This document shows positions 41,346 through 52,688 of a DNA stretch of 64,000 bases, piece after piece (positions within the stretch are counted from its first letter, which is position 1; every line of letters starts with the position of its first letter). The notes under the pieces are model-generated. The model was given only the letters and a program-made list of their open reading frames with translations, was not told the DNA's origin and did not search any database. Made by a program: the position numbers and the translations under genes. The DNA comes from Citrobacter sp. Res13-Sevr-PEB04-36 (GTDB taxonomy: Bacteria > Pseudomonadota > Gammaproteobacteria > Enterobacterales > Enterobacteriaceae): positions 59,146-123,145 of the forward strand of contig NZ_JADABY010000018.1 in assembly GCF_015672735.1 (NCBI RefSeq), in the 5' to 3' direction.

Positions 41346-43610
41346 GTGAAAATAACAACGGCCAGTATGTGTGCATTGTGCGGTATTCTCCCGCTTACTG
41401 TATTACCCACGCTGCCCGCAATGCAGTGTGTCAGCGGGCTGTTTTTCCTGGCGTGTATGCTGTGTCTTATTCCACACAAGTCTCTGCTATACGCCGGGTT
41501 AACCCTGTTGTTCTTTCTCTGGGGAATACTGGCGGCGAAAGATGCTATCTGGGCAGCAAATACGCTCCCTGCGGACACACGGCAGGCTGTTGTGCAGATA
41601 ACTGGCACTGATCATATGACCACACACTATGGGCAGATTACTCATCTGCAGGGGAGACGAATATTTCCATCCGTTGGGATCGTGCTATATGGACAATATT
41701 TACCCAGTGAGGTTTGTGCGGGTCAGCAATGGGCTATGACGCTTAAGGTACGCGCGATACACGGCCAATTAAATGAAGGGGGATTTGATAGCCAGCGCTA
41801 TGCTTTAGCGCAGCACCAACCGCTGACGGGACGTTTCCTGCAGGCTACCATCATCTCGCCGCAGTGTAGCTTGCGCGCCCGTTATCTCTCTTCGTTGAAA
41901 GCAACGTTAGCCGTTTATCCCTGGCAGCAGGTGATACTGGGCCTGGGAATGGGGGAGCGACTATCTGTTTCGCAAGAGGTGAAAACCATTATGCGCGATA
42001 CCGGTACAGCGCATTTGATGGCTATTTCCGGGCTGCATATTGCCTTTGCCGCGCTTTTGGCCGGCGGGCTAATCCGTGTTGGGCAATTTTTTATGCCAAC
42101 TCGCTGGATCGTCTGGCAGATTCCGCTGGTGGGGGGAATCGCCTGTGCGATGTTTTATGCATGGTTAACAGGACTGCAACCCCCCGCATTACGCACCGTG
42201 GTTGCACTCATTGTCTGGGGCGCGCTTAAACTGAGTGGGCGACAGTGGAGTGGGTGGGCAGTCTGGACATGCTGCCTGGCCGCGATTGTGGTGGTTGACC
42301 CTGTCGCTGTTCTCTCCCAAAGCCTGTGGTTGTCTGCATTTGCCGTTGCGGCGTTGATATTCTGGTATCAATGGTTCCCATTGCCCGAGTTGTCGCTCAC
42401 CCGGGCAGGACGCATATTTCTTGAGCTCGCGCATCTCCAGTTAGGCATTACGCTACTGCTTTTGCCAATGCAAATCGCCCTGTTTCACGGTATCAGCCTG
42501 ACCTCATTTCTGGCTAATTTGTTTGCCGTTCCACTGGTCACGTTTGTTTCTGTCCCGTTGATACTCGCGGGTATGATTGTGCACTTAACCGGACCGTTGG
42601 TTGTCGAGACCGGTTGCTGGTATCTGGCCGATCGATCGCTGGCACTCTTATTCTGGGCGCTCAATAGCCTACCAGAAGGTTGGATTAACATTGATCAGCG
42701 CTGGCAATGGCTTTCGTTATCGCCCTGGGCGATGCTCGTGGCATGGCGACTGAACGCCTGGCGTACCTTACCGGTAGTCTGCATTTCGGCAGTGCTTTTG
42801 TTGAGTTTTCCATTCTGGCGACCTGCGCGAACGCAAGTATGGCAGGTGTATATGCTGGATGTTGGGCAGGGACTGGCAATGATCATAGCCCGAAATGGTA
42901 AGGCGATCCTCTATGATACCGGGCTGGCATGGCCAGGGGGCGACAGCGCACAGCAGTTGATTATCCCCTGGTTACGCTGGCACAACCTGACGCCTGAAGG
43001 GATCGTATTGAGCCATGAACATCTGGATCATCGGGGGGGTATGGATTCGTTACTGAAAACCTGGCCAGCAATGTGGGTGAGAAGCCCGCTGGGATGGAAA
43101 GGTCATTTACCCTGCTTTCGCGGTGAGAGTTGGCAATGGCAAGGATTAACCTTCAGCGCACACTGGCCGATTCGTGGGAATAATGATCGGGGAAATAACC
43201 ATTCCTGCGTGGTGAAGGTTGACGATGGTAAGCGCAGTCTTCTACTGACCGGTGATATTGAATCTCCCGCTGAACAAAAAATGCTAAGTCACTACTGGCA
43301 GCATCTGCAGTCCACTTTTATTCAGGTTCCGCATCATGGCAGTAATACTTCCTCGTCATTAGCGCTGATCCAGCGAGTGGGAGGGCAGGCTGCTTTAGCT
43401 TCAGCTTCACGCTATAACGCCTGGCGTCTACCTTCCTGGAAAGTGAAGCAACGCTATCAGCAACAGAATTACCAATGGCTGGACACCCCTCATCAGGGGC
43501 AGGTTACGCTGGATTTTTTCCCGGAAAATTGGCAAATACGTAGTTTGCGGGATCAGATTTTACCTCGTTGGTATCATCAGTGGTTTGGCGTGCCGGAGGA
43601 TAACGGGTAG
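41346..43610 (+). CDS. ycaI: ComEC/Rec2-family membrane protein YcaI
   Basis: A predicted DNA-uptake channel of the inner membrane, 754 aa as in E. coli. The start is GTG at 41346, preceded by GGGAGGTG. The N-terminal soluble DUF4131 domain is followed by the multi-helix competence domain (motif GTAHLMAISGLHIAFAALLA), then a C-terminal metallo-beta-lactamase-like domain with SHEHLDHRGGMDSL and VPHHGSNTSSS. The reading frame is intact, so the protein should be functional. It lies just upstream of msbA. Confidence 0.95.
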   Translation: MKITTASMCALCGILPLTVLPTLPAMQCVSGLFFLACMLCLIPHKSLLYAGLTLLFFLWGILAAKDAIWAANTLPADTRQAVVQITGTDHMTTHYGQITHLQGRRIFPSVGIVLYGQYLPSEVCAGQQWAMTLKVRAIHGQLNEGGFDSQRYALAQHQPLTGRFLQATIISPQCSLRARYLSSLKATLAVYPWQQVILGLGMGERLSVSQEVKTIMRDTGTAHLMAISGLHIAFAALLAGGLIRVGQFFMPTRWIVWQIPLVGGIACAMFYAWLTGLQPPALRTVVALIVWGALKLSGRQWSGWAVWTCCLAAIVVVDPVAVLSQSLWLSAFAVAALIFWYQWFPLPELSLTRAGRIFLELAHLQLGITLLLLPMQIALFHGISLTSFLANLFAVPLVTFVSVPLILAGMIVHLTGPLVVETGCWYLADRSLALLFWALNSLPEGWINIDQRWQWLSLSPWAMLVAWRLNAWRTLPVVCISAVLLLSFPFWRPARTQVWQVYMLDVGQGLAMIIARNGKAILYDTGLAWPGGDSAQQLIIPWLRWHNLTPEGIVLSHEHLDHRGGMDSLLKTWPAMWVRSPLGWKGHLPCFRGESWQWQGLTFSAHWPIRGNNDRGNNHSCVVKVDDGKRSLLLTGDIESPAEQKMLSHYWQHLQSTFIQVPHHGSNTSSSLALIQRVGGQAALASASRYNAWRLPSWKVKQRYQQQNYQWLDTPHQGQVTLDFFPENWQIRSLRDQILPRWYHQWFGVPEDNG

Positions 43611-43646
43611 AATATGCGGCTATTCTAACAAATGCTGGTTTTTTGA

Positions 43647-45395
43647 ATGCATAACGATAAAGATCTCTCTACGTGGCAGACGTTTCGCCGACTATGGCCG
43701 ACCATAGCGCCTTTTAAATCGGGTCTGATCGTGGCGGGTATAGCGTTAGTCCTTAACGCGGCCAGCGATACCTTCATGCTATCGCTCCTTAAACCATTAC
43801 TGGATGATGGTTTTGGTAAAACAGATCGCTCGGTGTTGTTGTGGATGCCACTGGTGGTCATTGGGCTGATGATAGTACGTGGCTTAACCAGCTATGTCTC
43901 CAGCTACTGTATTTCCTGGGTGTCAGGCAAAGTGGTTATGACCATGCGCCGCCGCCTGTTCGGCCACATGATGGGCATGCCCGTCGCCTTTTTTGATAAA
44001 CAGTCTACAGGTACGTTACTGTCTCGAATTACCTATGATTCAGAGCAGGTAGCGTCATCGTCTTCTGGCGCGCTGATCACCGTCGTGCGTGAAGGCGCCT
44101 CGATTATTGGCCTGTTTATCATGATGTTTTATTACAGCTGGCAGCTGTCACTAATTCTGATTGTGCTGGCACCCATTGTGTCGATTGCGATCCGCGTGGT
44201 TTCCAAGCGTTTCCGTAGCATCAGTAAGAATATGCAAAATACCATGGGGCAGGTGACGACCAGTGCGGAGCAGATGCTGAAAGGCCACAAAGAAGTCTTG
44301 ATTTTTGGTGGTCAGGGAGTCGAAACCAAGCGTTTTGATAAAGTCAGTAACAAGATGCGTTTGCAGGGCATGAAGATGGTTTCTGCATCTTCTATCTCCG
44401 ATCCTATTATTCAGCTGATTGCGTCTTTGGCACTGGCTTTCGTTTTGTATGCTGCCAGTTTCCCAAGCGTCATGGAAAACCTGACGGCGGGGACAATCAC
44501 GGTGGTCTTCTCTTCAATGATTGCCTTGATGCGTCCGCTGAAGTCTCTGACTAACGTCAATGCGCAGTTCCAGCGTGGTATGGCGGCGTGCCAGACCTTA
44601 TTCACTATTCTGGATAGCGAACAGGAAAAAGACGAAGGTAAACGTGTTATCGAACGCGCGACTGGCGATCTGGAATTCCGTAACGTCACTTTTACCTATC
44701 CGGGTCGTGAAGTGCCTGCGTTGCGTAACATCAACCTGAATATTCCGGCAGGGAAAACCGTTGCGCTGGTAGGGCGTTCAGGCTCAGGTAAATCCACCAT
44801 CGCCAGTTTGATCACGCGCTTCTATGACATTGATGAAGGGCAGATTCTGATGGATGGACACGATCTGCGCGAATATACCCTGGCATCCTTGCGCGATCAG
44901 GTGGCGCTGGTTTCGCAGAACGTGCATCTGTTTAACGACACGGTAGCCAATAACATCGCCTACGCGCGTACGGATATCTACAGCCGCGAACAGATTGAAG
45001 AAGCGGCGCGAATGGCCTACGCCATGGACTTCATCAACAAAATGGATGATGGTCTGGATACGGTCATCGGCGAGAACGGTGTGCTGCTTTCTGGCGGTCA
45101 ACGCCAGCGTATCGCTATCGCCCGTGCCTTGCTGCGCGACAGTCCGATTCTGATCCTCGATGAAGCAACCTCGGCTCTGGATACCGAATCCGAACGCGCT
45201 ATTCAGGCGGCTCTTGATGAACTGCAGAAAAACCGCACCTCGCTGGTCATTGCGCACCGTCTTTCGACCATCGAACAAGCGGATGAGATTGTCGTTGTGG
45301 AAGACGGGCTGATTGTTGAGCGCGGTACCCACAGCGAACTGCTTGAACAGCGTGGCGTTTATGCGCAATTACACAAAATGCAATTTGGTCAATGA
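43647..45395 (+). CDS. msbA: Lipid A flippase MsbA
   Basis: A homodimeric ABC exporter that flips lipid A-core across the inner membrane, 582 aa. Six helices lie in residues about 20-310. The nucleotide-binding domain has Walker [11 protein letters not shown]-loop, signature [14 protein letters not shown] and Walker [13 protein letters not shown]. It starts 36 bp after ycaI and overlaps lpxK by 4 bp (ATGA). Confidence 0.98.
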   Translation: MHNDKDLSTWQTFRRLWPTIAPFKSGLIVAGIALVLNAASDTFMLSLLKPLLDDGFGKTDRSVLLWMPLVVIGLMIVRGLTSYVSSYCISWVSGKVVMTMRRRLFGHMMGMPVAFFDKQSTGTLLSRITYDSEQVASSSSGALITVVREGASIIGLFIMMFYYSWQLSLILIVLAPIVSIAIRVVSKRFRSISKNMQNTMGQVTTSAEQMLKGHKEVLIFGGQGVETKRFDKVSNKMRLQGMKMVSASSISDPIIQLIASLALAFVLYAASFPSVMENLTAGTITVVFSSMIALMRPLKSLTNVNAQFQRGMAACQTLFTILDSEQEKDEGKRVIERATGDLEFRNVTFTYPGREVPALRNINLNIPAGKTVALVGRSGSGKSTIASLITRFYDIDEGQILMDGHDLREYTLASLRDQVALVSQNVHLFNDTVANNIAYARTDIYSREQIEEAARMAYAMDFINKMDDGLDTVIGENGVLLSGGQRQRIAIARALLRDSPILILDEATSALDTESERAIQAALDELQKNRTSLVIAHRLSTIEQADEIVVVEDGLIVERGTHSELLEQRGVYAQLHKMQFGQ

Positions 45396-46369
45396 TCGCA
45401 CGCATCTGGTCTGGTGAATCGCCGCTGTGGCGCTTGTTACTTCCACTCTCCTGGCTTTATGGCCTGGTGAGTGGAGGGATCCGCTTATGCTATACGCTTG
45501 GGCTTAAACGCGCATGGCGCGCGCCAGTGCCGGTTGTGGTAGTCGGAAACCTTACTGCTGGCGGCAATGGTAAAACGCCAGTTGTTATTTGGCTGGTTGA
45601 ACACCTGCAGCAACGCAGCATTCGTGTGGGCGTGGTTTCTCGCGGTTATGGCGGAAAAGCGCAGGCGTACCCGCTGTTGCTGACGGCGGACACCACTACG
45701 GCAGAAGCGGGTGATGAACCGGTACTGATCTTCCAGCGTACTGGGGTGCCGGTTGCTGTTTCTCCGGTAAGAGCCGATGCGGTAAAAGCCATTCTTGCCC
45801 GTCATGACGTGCAGATTATCGTCACGGACGATGGCCTGCAGCATTATGCCCTGGCACGCGACGTGGAAATCGTGGTGATTGACGGCGAACGTCGGTTTGG
45901 CAATGGCTGGTGGCTTCCTGCGGGTCCAATGCGTGAACGTGCCGGGCGGCTTAAATCGGTGGATGCGGCTATCGTCAACGGCGGCGTTCCGCTGGCGGGA
46001 GAAATTCCGATGCGCCTTGAGCCGGGACTGGCCGTTAATTTACGCACTGGCGAGCGCTGCGACGTTGCGCAGCTGTCCAATATTGTTGCTATGGCCGGGA
46101 TTGGTCATCCCCCGCGTTTCTTTGCCACCCTGGCGGCATGCGGGGCTAACCTACAGAAATGTGTCCCATTGGCAGACCATCAGTCTCTGACCTACAGTGA
46201 CGTCAGTGCACTGTTAGTTGCCGGACAAACGCTGGTGATGACAGAAAAAGACGCGGTGAAATGTCGCGCCTTTGCTGAGGATAACTGGTGGTACCTACCT
46301 GTTGATGCGCATCTGTCGGGGGACCTGCCCGGCGTATTACTTGATAGATTAACCTCGCTGGCTCGTTAA
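45392..46369 (+). CDS. lpxK: Tetraacyldisaccharide 4'-kinase
   Basis: The sixth step of lipid A synthesis, phosphorylating the 4' position of DSMP. It has 325 aa (E. coli 328). The N-terminal membrane-associated helix is followed by the P-loop [12 protein letters not shown] (about residues 52-63). [10 protein letters not shown] is a conserved catalytic segment. It overlaps the msbA stop by 4 bp, indicating coupling. Confidence 0.97.
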   Translation: MIARIWSGESPLWRLLLPLSWLYGLVSGGIRLCYTLGLKRAWRAPVPVVVVGNLTAGGNGKTPVVIWLVEHLQQRSIRVGVVSRGYGGKAQAYPLLLTADTTTAEAGDEPVLIFQRTGVPVAVSPVRADAVKAILARHDVQIIVTDDGLQHYALARDVEIVVIDGERRFGNGWWLPAGPMRERAGRLKSVDAAIVNGGVPLAGEIPMRLEPGLAVNLRTGERCDVAQLSNIVAMAGIGHPPRFFATLAACGANLQKCVPLADHQSLTYSDVSALLVAGQTLVMTEKDAVKCRAFAEDNWWYLPVDAHLSGDLPGVLLDRLTSLAR

Positions 46370-46410
46370 CGGTTTCACGCTGCGGCAGCGACTGACTTAT
46401 GAGGTTATCC

Positions 46411-47643
46411 ATGTCGTTGCCGTACCTTTCTCTGACGGATGCCCGTCATCTCCACCTTGCAGCGCAAGGACTGCTGAAAAAAACACGTCGTCGGGCGACT
46501 CCTGAAGATATTCTTGCGACCATTGCACGCATGTCTTTACTGCAGATCGATACCATCAACATTGTGGCGCGCAGTCCTTACCTGGTACTGTTCAGTCGTT
46601 TGGGCGACTATTCCCCACAATGGCTGGATGGCTCGCTACAGCGCGGTGAACTGATGGAATACTGGGCGCATGAAGCCTGCTTCTTACCACGTAGTGACTT
46701 TGCGCTGATTCGCCACCGTATGCTTGCCCCTGAGAATATGGGGTGGAAGTACACAGCGGCCTGGATGCAAGAACATGCTCATGAGATTGAACAGCTGCTG
46801 GTGCATATTCAGCAAAATGGACCAGTACGCTCAGCCGATTTTGAGCATTCGCGCAAGGGAACCAGCGGCTGGTGGGAATGGAAGCCGCAGAAACGTCATC
46901 TTGAAGGTCTGTTTACTGCTGGCAGGGTGATGGTGGTGGAGCGGCGTAATTTCCAGCGAGTTTATGATGTAACACATCGTGTTATGCCGCTTTGGGATGA
47001 CGAGCGTGACCTGCTTTCGCAGACACAAGCAGAAATAGCCATGCTGGATAACAGCGCTCGCAGCCTCGGTATTTTTCGCGAATCGTGGCTGGCGGACTAC
47101 TATCGTTTGAAACGTCCAGAACTCAAAAGCTGGCGTGATGTGCGTGCAGAACAGCGGAAAATCATCCCTGTCGATGTCGAAAGGTTGGGGCCCATGTGGC
47201 TCCATAGCGACATTCTACCATTGCTTGAACAGGCACTGGCAGGCAGGTTAACGGCTACCCACAGCGCTGTGTTATCTCCCTTTGACCCGGTGGTCTGGGA
47301 TCGTAAACGCGCGGAGCAGTTGTTTGATTTTAACTATCGGCTGGAGTGCTATACGCCAGCACCGAAACGGCAGTACGGCTATTTTGTTTTGCCTTTGCTG
47401 CATCGTGGGCAGCTGGTGGGCCGTATGGATGCTAAAATGCACCGTAAAACGGGCGTGCTGGAGATTATCTCACTCTGGTTGCAGGATGGCGTCAAACCGG
47501 GAATTACCCTGCAAAGGGGCTTATTCCAGGCCATCGATGATTTCGCGCGCTGGCAACAGGCGACGCGCGTCACGCTGGGACGCTGTCCTGACGGTTTATT
47601 TGTCGACTGTCGTGATGGCTGGGAAATAGCCCCAGCCCGGTAA
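46411..47643 (+). CDS. ycaQ: HTH_42-family DNA glycosylase YcaQ (AlkX)
   Basis: A DNA glycosylase that unhooks interstrand cross-links and removes alkylated purines in E. coli, 410 aa. The catalytic motif of the YcaQ-like subgroup, QxD, is present at residues 45-47 (SLLQIDTINIVAR). Further conserved blocks are SRLGDYSP, YWAHEACFLPR and SPFDPVVWDRKR. The start at 46411 follows GAGG; an upstream in-frame ATG at 46399 lacks such a site. Confidence 0.95.
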   Translation: MSLPYLSLTDARHLHLAAQGLLKKTRRRATPEDILATIARMSLLQIDTINIVARSPYLVLFSRLGDYSPQWLDGSLQRGELMEYWAHEACFLPRSDFALIRHRMLAPENMGWKYTAAWMQEHAHEIEQLLVHIQQNGPVRSADFEHSRKGTSGWWEWKPQKRHLEGLFTAGRVMVVERRNFQRVYDVTHRVMPLWDDERDLLSQTQAEIAMLDNSARSLGIFRESWLADYYRLKRPELKSWRDVRAEQRKIIPVDVERLGPMWLHSDILPLLEQALAGRLTATHSAVLSPFDPVVWDRKRAEQLFDFNYRLECYTPAPKRQYGYFVLPLLHRGQLVGRMDAKMHRKTGVLEIISLWLQDGVKPGITLQRGLFQAIDDFARWQQATRVTLGRCPDGLFVDCRDGWEIAPAR

Positions 47644-47694
47644 ATGATTATGTTAATATTTACGGATTCACAATCCGGTCCATCTGGAGGAACT

Positions 47695-48620
<926 letters not shown>

Positions 48621-48631
48621 TTTTTCTAATT

Positions 48632-48683
48632 ACACTCCCCTCACTACAGATTGATATCTGACGAGTATTAGTGGGAGGAGTGT
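48632..48683 (+). other. Two-tier stem-loop after kdsB
   Basis: Outer arms ACACTCCCCTCACTA (48632-48646) and TAGTGGGAGGAGTGT (48669-48683) pair over 15 positions with one mismatch and one wobble. The inner stem CAGAT-TGAT-ATCTG (48647-48660) stacks directly on it. A short T-rich stretch follows further on (TTGATTCTTTTC). It could be the kdsB 3' end structure or a regulatory element before ycbJ. Confidence 0.6.
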
Positions 48684-48797
48684 CGTATCTTGATTCTTTT
48701 CTTCCACTTTTCTGTTCATCAATTGATCTCATCCGGGTGACATCCGTCTGCACGACGCTCATTATAAAAGCAGTCGCATTTATGAGGGCCATCTGAA

Positions 48798-49691
48798 ATG
48801 GAACAGTTGCGTGCCGAACTCAGTCATTTACTGGGTGAAAAACTCAGTCGTATAGAATGCGTGAATGAAAAAGCGGATACGGCGCTGTGGGCATTGTATG
48901 ACAGCCAGGGAAACCCGATGCCGCTGATGGCGAGAAGTTTCACCACGCCGGGTATGGCACAGCAGTTGGCATGGAAAACGTCCATGCTGGCACGCAGCGG
49001 TACGGTACGTATGCCGGTCATTTATGGCGTCCTGACGCACGAAGAACATCCCGGCCCGGACGTACTGCTACTTGAGCGTTTGCGCGGCGTGCCGGTGGAA
49101 GCACCCGCGAGAACCCCCGAACGTTGGGAACATTTAAAAGATCAGATCGTTGAAGGGATGCTGTCATGGCATCGCCAGGACAGCCGCGGTTGCGTTGGTG
49201 AGGTGGATAATACCCAGGAAAATGTCTGGCCGTCCTGGTATCGTCAACGTGTGGAGGTGTTGTGGAGCACCCTCAACCAGTTCAGCAATACCGGGTTAAC
49301 GATGCAGGACAAACGGATTTTGTTCCGCACTCGAGAGTGCCTACCTGCCCTGTTTGAAGGGTTTAATGATAACTGCGTCCTGATCCACGGCAATTTCAGT
49401 TTGCGCAGTATGCTCAAAGATGCCCGTAGCGATCAGCTCCTGGCAATGGTCGGGCCGGGGTTAATGCTTTGGGCGCCAAGAGAATTTGAGCTGTTCCGGC
49501 TGATGGATAATGCGCTGGCGGAAAGCCTGCTGTGGCAATATCTGCAACGCGCGCCCGTGGCGGAGTCGTTCATCTGGCGACGCTGGCTGTACGTGTTGTG
49601 GGATGAAGTCGCCCAGTTGGTCAATACCGGGCGTTTCAATAGGTCTAACTTTGATCTGGCAACCAAATCACTGTTGCCCTGGCTCGCCTGA
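48798..49691 (+). CDS. ycbJ: Kinase-fold (APH-like) protein YcbJ
   Basis: A cytosolic protein of 297 aa with the aminoglycoside-phosphotransferase-like fold (E. coli YcbJ has the same length). The catalytic HGD of the family appears as HGN at residues 197-199 (VLIHGNFSLRSML). The following metal-binding aspartate region reads MVGPGLMLWAPREFEL (from residue 217) with no aspartate. It therefore looks catalytically altered. Role is unknown. The 3' end overlaps elyC by 24 bp on the opposite strand. Confidence 0.9.
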   Translation: MEQLRAELSHLLGEKLSRIECVNEKADTALWALYDSQGNPMPLMARSFTTPGMAQQLAWKTSMLARSGTVRMPVIYGVLTHEEHPGPDVLLLERLRGVPVEAPARTPERWEHLKDQIVEGMLSWHRQDSRGCVGEVDNTQENVWPSWYRQRVEVLWSTLNQFSNTGLTMQDKRILFRTRECLPALFEGFNDNCVLIHGNFSLRSMLKDARSDQLLAMVGPGLMLWAPREFELFRLMDNALAESLLWQYLQRAPVAESFIWRRWLYVLWDEVAQLVNTGRFNRSNFDLATKSLLPWLA

Positions 49692-50447
49692 TGAGCCCTT
49701 TAGCCACTGCCAGATCCTTCCCAGCGTTTCGTAACCGACGCGATCGCTGTGCATCAGCCAGACGGGAGACGGAATAGCGCGTTCCCACGGGTTAAGCGGA
49801 GAGTTTATCGCCAGCTGATTAGCGGGCGCTGGTAGCGGATGCAGCCCGGCCTGCTGGAAGAAGATCATCGCGCGCGGTAAATGTGATGCGGAGGTCACCA
49901 GCAGGAATGGCGCGTTACCAATTGCTTTTTTCACCGCGGCGGCTTCTTCTTCGGTATCTTTAGGTTCATCCAGCGTAATTATCTCACTGCGGGGAACCCC
50001 CAATGATTGCGCTACGCGGGCACCGACTTCTGCGGTGCTGACGGTATTGGTTTTTGCAACGCCACCAGTGAAGATCAGTTTCGATCCTGGATTAGCTCGC
50101 CACAGACGCAGTCCTTCATTGAGGCGTGGAAGGCTATTATTGATGAGATTTGAACTCGGTGCCCATTGTGGGTTCCAGGTATAGCCCCCGCCCAGTACCA
50201 CAACGTATTCTACTTTTTGCGTATCCTGCCAGGTAGGATAGGTATCTTCAATCGGTTTAAGCAGGCTATCGGCGACGGGTTGTAAGCTGAGTAGCAAAAG
50301 CGCTAGCCAGCTCAGACTAATACACACTTTCCCTGTTTTCTGAAAGCGACTAAACCAGACTAACGCCAGCCCTATCCCCATCACCAGCAGCATCAACGGA
50401 AGCGGCAGCATCATACCGCCAATCACTTTCTTCAGCGTAAAAAGCAT
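49668..50447 (-). CDS. elyC: DUF218 envelope biogenesis factor ElyC
   Basis: An inner-membrane protein needed for peptidoglycan and envelope integrity at low temperature in E. coli, 259 aa. Two N-terminal membrane helices (about residues 12-32 and 40-60) precede a periplasmic DUF218 domain with VVLGGGY, FTGGVAKTNTVSTAEVGARVAQSLGVP and LVTSASHLPRAMIFF. It is convergent with ycbJ and divergent from cmoM. Confidence 0.94.
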   Translation of the reverse strand: MLFTLKKVIGGMMLPLPLMLLVMGIGLALVWFSRFQKTGKVCISLSWLALLLLSLQPVADSLLKPIEDTYPTWQDTQKVEYVVVLGGGYTWNPQWAPSSNLINNSLPRLNEGLRLWRANPGSKLIFTGGVAKTNTVSTAEVGARVAQSLGVPRSEIITLDEPKDTEEEAAAVKKAIGNAPFLLVTSASHLPRAMIFFQQAGLHPLPAPANQLAINSPLNPWERAIPSPVWLMHSDRVGYETLGRIWQWLKGSSGEPGQQ

Positions 50448-50582
50448 CCTTTTTGGTTCCTTTTTTAACCATACAGCAGAAGATCAGCAGGGATATTACA
50501 CCAGAAAGGTTCATTCTCGGCGCGGGTGTGACAAAATAGCGGTTTTACTTAGTCACCCTTAAGCCAGCATGTGGAGCGCGCG

Positions 50583-51362
50583 ATGCGGGATCGCAATTTT
50601 GATGACATTGCCGAGAAGTTTTCCCGTAACATTTACGGTACCACCAAAGGTCAGCTTCGTCAGACGATCCTCTGGCAGGATCTGGACGCGCTTCTTGCCA
50701 ACTATGCGGGCCAAACGTTGCGTGTGCTTGATGCGGGTGGCGGAGAAGGGCAGACAGCCATCCTGATGGCACAACGGGGCCATCACGTCACCCTGTGCGA
50801 TCTGTCTGCTGAAATGGTGGCGCGGGCGCAACGTGCGGCAGAAGAGCAAGGTGTGAGCGACAACATGCATTTTATACATTGTGCCGCTCAGGACATTCCA
50901 CAGCATTTGGATTCTCAGGTTGATCTGATATTGTTTCATGCTGTGCTGGAATGGGTGGCCGACCCGCAAGCCGTCTTAAAAACACTGTGGTCGATGTTAC
51001 GCCCGGGCGGTGCTTTATCGCTGATGTTCTACAATGCAAACGGTCTGTTGATGCGTAATGTGTTGGTCGGCAATTTTGGCTATGTACAGCAGGGAATGTA
51101 TAAAAAGAAACGGCGCACGCTGTCTCCCGATTTCCCGCGCGACCCTCAGCAAGTCTATGGCTGGCTGGAGGAGATAGGCTGGGAGATAACCGGTAAAACG
51201 GGCGTGAGGGTGTTTCATGATTATCTGCGTGATAAACAAAAACAACATGACTGTTTTGACGCTTTAACAGAAATAGAAACGCGCTATTGTCGCCAGGAGC
51301 CGTTTATCAGCCTTGGGCGTTATATTCATGTCACCGCGCGCAAACCGCAGATGCAAGGATAA
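50583..51362 (+). CDS. cmoM: tRNA 5-carboxymethoxyuridine methyltransferase CmoM
   Basis: A SAM-dependent enzyme that methylates cmo5U34 to mcmo5U34 in some tRNAs (formerly SmtA). It has 259 aa (E. coli 261). The SAM motif VLDAGGGEGQTA is at about residues 46-57. The start MRDRNFDDIAEKF follows GGAG; ATG/GTG codons slightly upstream (50571) are less likely. It ends 3 bp before mukF and is in the mukF operon. Confidence 0.95.
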   Translation: MRDRNFDDIAEKFSRNIYGTTKGQLRQTILWQDLDALLANYAGQTLRVLDAGGGEGQTAILMAQRGHHVTLCDLSAEMVARAQRAAEEQGVSDNMHFIHCAAQDIPQHLDSQVDLILFHAVLEWVADPQAVLKTLWSMLRPGGALSLMFYNANGLLMRNVLVGNFGYVQQGMYKKKRRTLSPDFPRDPQQVYGWLEEIGWEITGKTGVRVFHDYLRDKQKQHDCFDALTEIETRYCRQEPFISLGRYIHVTARKPQMQG

Positions 51363-51365
51363 CCT

Positions 51366-52688
51366 ATGAGTGAATTTTCCCAGACAGTCCCCGAACTGGT
51401 TGCCTGGGCCAGAAAAAATGACTTTTCCATCTCTCTGCCGGTAGACAGACTTTCATTTCTGCTGGCTGTGGCTACGCTGAACGGTGAGCGGCTTGACGGT
51501 GAGATGAGTGAAGGCGAACTGGTGGATGCGTTCCGCCATGTTAGTGATGCGTTTGAGCAAACCAGCGAAACCATCGGCGTGCGTGCCAACAACGCGATCA
51601 ACGATATGGTACGTCAACGTCTGCTGAACCGCTTTACCAGCGAGCAGGCGGAAGGAAACGCCATTTATCGTCTGACGCCTTTGGGGATTGGCATCACCGA
51701 TTATTACATCCGCCAGCGTGAGTTCTCGACGCTGCGCCTTTCCATGCAGCTCTCAATTGTAGCTGGGGAACTAAAGCGTGCGGCAGACGCCGCCGAAGAA
51801 GGCGGCGATGAGTTCCATTGGCACCGCAATGTGTACGCGCCGCTGAAATATTCGGTGGCGGAAATTTTTGACAGCATCGACCTGACGCAGCGCATTATGG
51901 ATGAGCAGCAGCAGCAGGTGAAAGACGACATCGCGCAGTTGTTGAATAAAGACTGGCGGGCGGCGATTTCCAGCTGCGAAATGCTGCTGTCTGAAACCTC
52001 CGGCACGCTGCGTGAACTGCAGGATACGCTGGAAGCGGCAGGGGATAAGCTACAGGCTAACCTGCTGCGTATTCAGGATTCCACCATGACCCATGACGAT
52101 CTGCACTTCGTTGATCGTCTGGTGTTCGACTTACAGAGCAAGCTTGACCGTATCATCAGCTGGGGTCAGCAATCCATCGATCTGTGGATCGGCTACGATC
52201 GCCACGTGCATAAATTTATCCGTACTGCGATTGATATGGATAAAAACCGCGTCTTTGCTCAGCGTTTGCGCCAGTCTGTCCAGACTTACTTTGACGATCC
52301 GTGGGCGTTGACCTATGCCAATGCCGATCGCCTGCTGGATATGCGTGACGAAGAGATGGTGCTGCGTGACGAAGAGGTTACCGGGGAACTGCCGCCGGAT
52401 CTGGAGTATGAAGAATTTAACGAGATCCGCGAACAGCTGGCGGCGATCATCGAAGAACAGTTGGCTATCTATAAATCCAGACAAACGCCACTGGATCTCG
52501 GTTTGGTAGTGCGCGAATATCTGGCGCAATACCCACGGGCGCGTCACTTTGATGTCGCACGTATTGTTATCGATCAGGCGGTACGCCTTGGCGTAGCGCA
52601 AGCAGATTTCACCGGACTGCCAGCCAAATGGCAGCCGATTAATGATTACGGAGCCAAGGTACAGGCGCATGTCATTGACAAATATTGA
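51366..52688 (+). CDS. mukF: Condensin kleisin MukF
   Basis: The kleisin subunit of the MukBEF chromosome condensin, 440 aa as in E. coli. The N-terminal winged-helix dimerisation region (about 1-120) is followed by a helical middle, a linker and a C-terminal winged helix that binds the MukB head. Spacing and overlaps with cmoM and mukE show a single operon. Confidence 0.97.
   Translation: MSEFSQTVPELVAWARKNDFSISLPVDRLSFLLAVATLNGERLDGEMSEGELVDAFRHVSDAFEQTSETIGVRANNAINDMVRQRLLNRFTSEQAEGNAIYRLTPLGIGITDYYIRQREFSTLRLSMQLSIVAGELKRAADAAEEGGDEFHWHRNVYAPLKYSVAEIFDSIDLTQRIMDEQQQQVKDDIAQLLNKDWRAAISSCEMLLSETSGTLRELQDTLEAAGDKLQANLLRIQDSTMTHDDLHFVDRLVFDLQSKLDRIISWGQQSIDLWIGYDRHVHKFIRTAIDMDKNRVFAQRLRQSVQTYFDDPWALTYANADRLLDMRDEEMVLRDEEVTGELPPDLEYEEFNEIREQLAAIIEEQLAIYKSRQTPLDLGLVVREYLAQYPRARHFDVARIVIDQAVRLGVAQADFTGLPAKWQPINDYGAKVQAHVIDKY

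Noticed and set aside
41346..43610. Horizontally acquired competence system
   Set aside because: YcaI (ComEC) is a core enterobacterial gene at its usual position next to msbA.
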